Shown piece after piece: positions 14,178-17,235 of a stretch of 17,235 nucleotides of DNA (position 1 is its first letter; each line of letters begins with the position of its first letter). A program made the translations under genes and the position numbers. The notes beneath the pieces are model-generated. The model saw nothing but the letters and a program-made list of their open reading frames with translations. It was not told where the DNA came from and searched no databases. Source of the stretch: an uncultured Pseudomonadota bacterium (GTDB lineage: Bacteria; Myxococcota_A; UBA796; UBA9615); assembly GCA_937907595.1 (NCBI GenBank), contig CALCXL010000560.1, positions 1-17,235 of the forward strand, in the 5' to 3' direction.

Positions 14178-14632
14178 CGGGCGCGCCTCACCTCGCCTTG
14201 CCCCTGCTGCTGGCCCTGCTCGTGGGCTGCGTCGAGGGCCCTGGCCTCAGCGACCTGCCCCGGGGCGACGCCCAGGCCTTCGCCGACGAGGTCCAGCCGA
14301 TCCTGGGCCCCGGCTGCGCCAACCCCGCCTGCCACGGCAGCGAGCAGCGCCCCCTCGAGCTCTACGCGACGGGCCTGCACCGGGCCGATCCCGCCGACCT
14401 CTACTCCGACGCCCCCCTCCACGACCTGGAGCTGGAGCGCAACCAACGCGCCGCCGAGGCGATGCTGGCCGGACTCGAGGCCGCGGCCGACAGCCCCCTG
14501 CTCACCAAGCCCCTCTCCCCCGATCACGGCGGCAGCGAGCACCGCGGCGGCGTGCAGTTCGTCGATCCCAGCGAGCTCGACTACCTCACCTTGCTCGACT
14601 GGGCCGAAGCCGCCCTCCTGGAGTCCCCGTGA
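14174..14632 (+). CDS. small mono-heme cytochrome c lipoprotein
   Basis: A 152-residue lipoprotein starting with GTG inside the preceding stop (GTGA), lipobox LLVGC with Cys19. One CX4CH heme site lies at Cys48-Cys53-His54, preceded by AFADEVQPIL and followed by KPL at 112-114, GGSEHRGG at 119-126 (His123) and a final LLDW helix. This is the same module that occurs twice at the N-terminus of the neighbouring large cytochrome, so the gene looks like a free-standing copy of that module, arising by duplication or fission. It probably passes electrons to or from the large protein. His123 is a candidate distal heme ligand (inference). Confidence 0.85.
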   Translation: MTGAPHLALPLLLALLVGCVEGPGLSDLPRGDAQAFADEVQPILGPGCANPACHGSEQRPLELYATGLHRADPADLYSDAPLHDLELERNQRAAEAMLAGLEAAADSPLLTKPLSPDHGGSEHRGGVQFVDPSELDYLTLLDWAEAALLESP

Positions 14633-14835
14633 AGTACCTCGCCCTGCTCGCCGCCCTCCTCCTGCTGCCCGGCTGCGTGACCCTGTCCGCGTGGGAGCGC
14701 AGCACGCTCATGTCCCGCGTCATGGCCGATCCCGGCAACCCCCTGGAGCACCAGCTCCTGGACCACGTGCACGCCGTGCGGGAGGCCGCCACCGGCGCCA
14801 CCACCGCCGGAGGGGCCTCTTGCGGCTGCAACTGA
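14629..14835 (+). CDS. DUF4266 family lipoprotein
   Basis: A 68-residue lipoprotein with a GTG start overlapping the preceding stop (GTGA); lipobox LLPGC with Cys16. The mature part has the DUF4266 pattern: an ER-x-x-LMS-x-x-M segment (residues 23-32), an HAVREAATGA stretch, and a Gly/Cys-rich end CGCN. The terminal Cys-Gly-Cys could bind metal or be a target of the neighbouring thioredoxin. Function is unknown. DUF4266 genes are usually followed directly by DUF3570, as here. The coding end overlaps the next start by 16 bp. Confidence 0.85.
   Translation: MKYLALLAALLLLPGCVTLSAWERSTLMSRVMADPGNPLEHQLLDHVHAVREAATGATTAGGASCGCN
14809..14815 (+). promoter_or_regulatory. ribosome binding site deciding a TTG start
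   Basis: GGAGGGG inside the end of the DUF4266 gene lies four to six bases before the TTG at 14820. No ATG or GTG in that frame gives a clean signal peptide, so this site supports TTG as the DUF3570 start. Confidence 0.55.
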
Positions 14836-15932
14836 CCCTGCTGCTCCTCCTGGCCGCCGCGCCGGCGATGGCCCAGGACGAAGCCCCCAGCACCGCGGGG
14901 GGCCGGGTGGACGTGTACGCCGACGGCGCGATCGTGGTGGTGGCCCCCGCGGTGCGCGCCTCGGTGCTGACGGCGGAGGGCCTGCGGGTCAGCGGCGGCG
15001 CCATGGTCAACTTCGTCAGCGGCGCCACGCCCACGATGATGGTGGACGCGATCAGCTCGGCGACCCACTTCGACGAGGTCCGCACCGCCCTGGACCTCTC
15101 CGTCGCCCGCACCAGCCACCGCAACGTGACGCTCAGCGGCAGCTACATGGCCAGCATCGAGTCCGACTACCTGGCCCACGGCCCCGGGTTGTCGATCAGC
15201 GGCGAAGCCCTGCAGCGCATGGCGACGATCACCGGCGGCTACCGCCTGCGCTTCGACACGGTGGCGATGGCCTCGGGCGAGCCGCTCAGCGAGCAGTCGG
15301 TCACCCACGACGTCGACCTGCGCTGGACCCAGATCCTGGGCCGCACGACGCGCCTGGCCCTGCTGCTCAACGGCGGCCTGAGCGCCTGCGGCCCCGACCT
15401 TGGCTGCAACGCCAGCCCCTACCGCTACGCCGCCCTGGTCCAGGACGATCACATCCTGCAGGCCCTGCGCGAGCACCACCCCGACCGCCGCGCCCGCCTC
15501 GCCGCCGCCGCCCGCCTCAGCCAGGCCCTGGGCCCCGCCGTCGCCCTGCACGTCGGCTACCGCCTCTACGTCGACACCTGGCGGATCCACGCCCACACCG
15601 CCGACCTGAGCGTGGCTGTCGCGCTCTTCGGCGAGCGCCTGCTCCTGCGGCCCAGCGCGCGCTTCACCTGGCAGGGCGCCGCCTCCTTCTGGCGAACGGC
15701 CTACGCTGGGGACGCGCCGCCGGCCTTCGCGTCCGGGGACCGTGAGTTGAGCGAGCTGTGGAACCTGATGGTGGGGGGATCGGCGGAGCTGGCCTTCTTT
15801 GCCGTCGGGCCCCTGCTGCGTCTGGCGCCCACGCTGCGCCTGTCGCACACCTGGTACCGGTACCCCCTGTTGGAGGCGGCGCCGGAGCGCAACGCGTGGT
15901 TGGTTGGAGGAGGGCTCGATGCGGAGTTCTGA
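14820..15932 (+). CDS. DUF3570 family probable outer-membrane beta-barrel protein
   Basis: About 370 residues from TTG 14820, which opens with a clean signal peptide (MRLQLTLLLLLAAAPAMA, cleaved before QDEAPS). The N-terminal mature region matches the DUF3570 pattern: a DVYADG strand, SGATPTMMVDAISSAT (residues about 67-82), a DEVRTALDL strand and the SYMASIESDYLAHG segment. The rest alternates amphipathic strands (for instance RTTRLALLLNGGL, LGPAVALHVGYRLYVDTW) and ends in Phe (GGLDAEF), as outer-membrane barrels often do. It probably forms an outer-membrane channel or surface protein for the lipoproteins encoded upstream. The function of the family is not known to me. The following gene starts 14 bp before its stop. 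Confidence 0.85.
   Translation: MRLQLTLLLLLAAAPAMAQDEAPSTAGGRVDVYADGAIVVVAPAVRASVLTAEGLRVSGGAMVNFVSGATPTMMVDAISSATHFDEVRTALDLSVARTSHRNVTLSGSYMASIESDYLAHGPGLSISGEALQRMATITGGYRLRFDTVAMASGEPLSEQSVTHDVDLRWTQILGRTTRLALLLNGGLSACGPDLGCNASPYRYAALVQDDHILQALREHHPDRRARLAAAARLSQALGPAVALHVGYRLYVDTWRIHAHTADLSVAVALFGERLLLRPSARFTWQGAASFWRTAYAGDAPPAFASGDRELSELWNLMVGGSAELAFFAVGPLLRLAPTLRLSHTWYRYPLLEAAPERNAWLVGGGLDAEF
15906..15914 (+). promoter_or_regulatory. ribosome binding site for the acidic lipoprotein
   Basis: GGAGGAGGG ends four bases before the ATG at 15919, within the end of the DUF3570 gene. It is among the strongest Shine-Dalgarno sites in the window and excludes longer upstream starts in this frame. 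Confidence 0.6.
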
Positions 15933-16440
15933 TCGATGGGCGGCGGCGCTGTGCTGCGCGCTCCTGATGGGCTGTCCGACCGCGGACGACGACGACGACC
16001 GACCCTTCGGCTGCCAGATCGGAGTCTGGCACGAGGACGGAGCCTGGGAGCCCGCCGACGGGGCCCCCGTGGAGCTGATCTTCGGCTTCCAGGGTTTCCT
16101 GTGGATCTCCACCCAGCTCCGCAGCGACCTGGACGGGCCCGACGTCGCCAACCTGCGGTTCAGCGCGAGCATCGACGACGGCGCCCCCTTCGGCGGCAGC
16201 CAGCCCAACGTGGCCCTGGTGGAGGACGGCGACGCCCGGTACAGCGACGAGGTCCAGATCCGCTTGAGCAACGACGAGGGCCCCGAGCCCTTCATCGGCG
16301 GGGTCATGGCCCTCGCGCTGCGCGGCACCAGCGGCCTGCGCGAGTGCACGGCGGAGGCCACCGTCACCCTGCAGGACGAGGACCCCTGCATCCACACCGA
16401 CGACGAGCCCATCTGCGATGACGACGACTCGGCCCGCTGA
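15919..16440 (+). CDS. acidic lipoprotein of unknown function
   Basis: A 173-residue lipoprotein with lipobox LLMGC (Cys19) followed by TADDDDD, a linker style common on surface lipoproteins of Myxococcota-like genomes. The mature part is predicted beta-rich with strands such as VELIFGFQGFLWI and VANLRFSASID, so an Ig-like or cupredoxin-like sandwich is possible. Three cysteines (in FGCQ, RECTA and PCIH) and a second near the acidic C-terminus (PICDDDD) suggest two disulfides or a metal site. I do not recognise a family. The ATG at 15919 has a strong ribosome binding site and overlaps DUF3570 by 14 bp; its own end overlaps the next gene by 23 bp. It is presumably part of the same exported apparatus. 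Confidence 0.8.
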   Translation: MRSSDRWAAALCCALLMGCPTADDDDDRPFGCQIGVWHEDGAWEPADGAPVELIFGFQGFLWISTQLRSDLDGPDVANLRFSASIDDGAPFGGSQPNVALVEDGDARYSDEVQIRLSNDEGPEPFIGGVMALALRGTSGLRECTAEATVTLQDEDPCIHTDDEPICDDDDSAR

Positions 16441-17235
16441 AGGGCGGTGCGGCCGTCGACGCTGGGCGCTGCTCCTCTTGGGGCTCCTGCCCCTGCTCGC
16501 CGCCTGCGACGACTGGCAGCCCCAGCACCTGGAGCCGGGGCCCAACCCCTTCGGCCCCGGCGACGAGGGCTGGGCGGAGCAGCCCCACCGCGACAACCCC
16601 CTGGAGCTCCTGGCCACCCCCGACGGACGGCTGTGGGTGACGCTGCAAGGGAGCCCGGACGAGCCCGGTCGCCACGTGGCGGTGGTGGACGGGGACACGG
16701 TCCGCCGCATCGCCGTCGGCTCGGGGCCCACGGGGCTGGCGCTGCACCCCTCCGGCCGCTGGATCGTCGTCGCCAACCGCTTCAGCAACTACCTGTCCGT
16801 GATCGACGTGCAGCAGGAGGCCGAGGTCCGCCGCCTGCCCGTGGACTTCTACGGCATCGCCCCCGCCTTCACCCCCGACGGCGACGAGCTGTGGTTGACC
16901 AACCGCTGGCGCGACGCCGTGCAGGTCTTCGGCGTGCGATCGACGCCCACGGCCCTGGTGGTCGACTGGGAGGCGGCGCCCATCCCCGTAGACAGCAACC
17001 CCCGGGACCTGGCGATCTCCGCCGACGGTTCGGTGGTGGCGGTGGCGGCGTTGACGGGCACCACGGTGTCCCTCATCGACCGACGCCAACGCTTCGAGAC
17101 CCACCGCCTGGAGTTGGGGGCCCCCGCGAGCGACGTCGTCGTCGCCGGCGACTTCGTGATCGTCGCCACCCAGTCCGCCTGCACCCACCACCTGCCCTTC
17201 GCCGGCCCGGACACCGACGGCGACGGCCAGCCCGG
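16418..17235 (+). CDS. YVTN-type beta-propeller lipoprotein (cut by window end)
   Basis: The reading frame is open from ATG 16418 to the right edge (272 codons seen). It begins with an Arg-rich stretch and a hydrophobic core ending in lipobox LLAAC (Cys30). From about residue 65 it shows repeats of YVTN/YncE type: VGSGPTGLALHPSGRWIVVANRFSN at about 99-123, then FTPDGDELWLTNRWRDAVQVF and PRDLAISADGSVVAVAALTG. The last visible residues, GPDTDGDGQP, resemble a calcium-binding DxDxDG loop. Proteins of this type are often followed by or fused to a cytochrome c peroxidase/MauG-like domain; whether that is so here lies beyond the window. It starts 23 bp before the stop of the acidic lipoprotein, so it belongs to the same run. 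Confidence 0.85.
   Translation, partial: MTTTRPAEGRCGRRRWALLLLGLLPLLAACDDWQPQHLEPGPNPFGPGDEGWAEQPHRDNPLELLATPDGRLWVTLQGSPDEPGRHVAVVDGDTVRRIAVGSGPTGLALHPSGRWIVVANRFSNYLSVIDVQQEAEVRRLPVDFYGIAPAFTPDGDELWLTNRWRDAVQVFGVRSTPTALVVDWEAAPIPVDSNPRDLAISADGSVVAVAALTGTTVSLIDRRQRFETHRLELGAPASDVVVAGDFVIVATQSACTHHLPFAGPDTDGDGQP

Overview
The window is very GC-rich (over 70% by eye) and densely coded, with many GTG/TTG starts, stop/start overlaps of four bases and a high proportion of Cys-anchored lipoproteins. This suggests a Gram-negative bacterium of the Myxococcota or another former deltaproteobacterial lineage. That is an inference from style and gene content; no rRNA or marker gene is present. I see no tRNA, rRNA, CRISPR array, transposase, phage gene or attachment site.

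Layout. (A) 1-193 is a non-coding left edge with a clear inverted repeat. (B) 194-2101 (+) is a lipoprotein that fuses an alpha/beta-hydrolase to a C-terminal propeller-like domain. (C) 2120-8156 (-) is a tightly packed six-gene run. In transcription order it holds a radical SAM enzyme with a B12-binding-like domain, a metallo-beta-lactamase-fold hydrolase, an extended SDR/epimerase-like enzyme, a second B12-type radical SAM enzyme, a third radical SAM enzyme with a SPASM-like cysteine-rich tail, and a four-helix membrane protein that resembles styrene oxide isomerase / hydroxylaminobenzene mutase. The first four genes overlap by ATGA and the last two gaps are 18 bp and 1 bp. A candidate promoter and a 12-bp palindrome precede the run at 8218-8263. 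(D) 8317-10736 (-) holds tryptophanase (tnaA) and, upstream of it, heme A synthase (ctaA/COX15), whose reading frame runs 145 bp into tnaA. (E) 10737-10854 is a divergent intergenic region. (F) 10855 to the right edge (+) is a seven-gene run in which every product is exported: a TlpA-like thioredoxin, a large four-heme lipoprotein laid out like hydrazine synthase alpha, a small one-heme lipoprotein, a DUF4266 lipoprotein, a DUF3570 outer-membrane protein, an acidic lipoprotein, and a YVTN-type beta-propeller lipoprotein cut off by the window end.

How they may work together. Run C looks like an undescribed pathway for a small molecule or lipid: three radical SAM steps, an NAD(P)-dependent step, a hydrolase and a membrane isomerase-like protein. 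Its product cannot be read from sequence. Run F looks like an envelope electron-transfer or redox apparatus: a thioredoxin that could serve heme attachment or disulfide reduction, five c-type heme sites in two lipoproteins, a probable outer-membrane barrel and soluble propeller domains. A heme module with a CX4CH site and a GGxxHxGG motif occurs three times across two adjacent lipoproteins and is the most distinctive structural signal of the right half.
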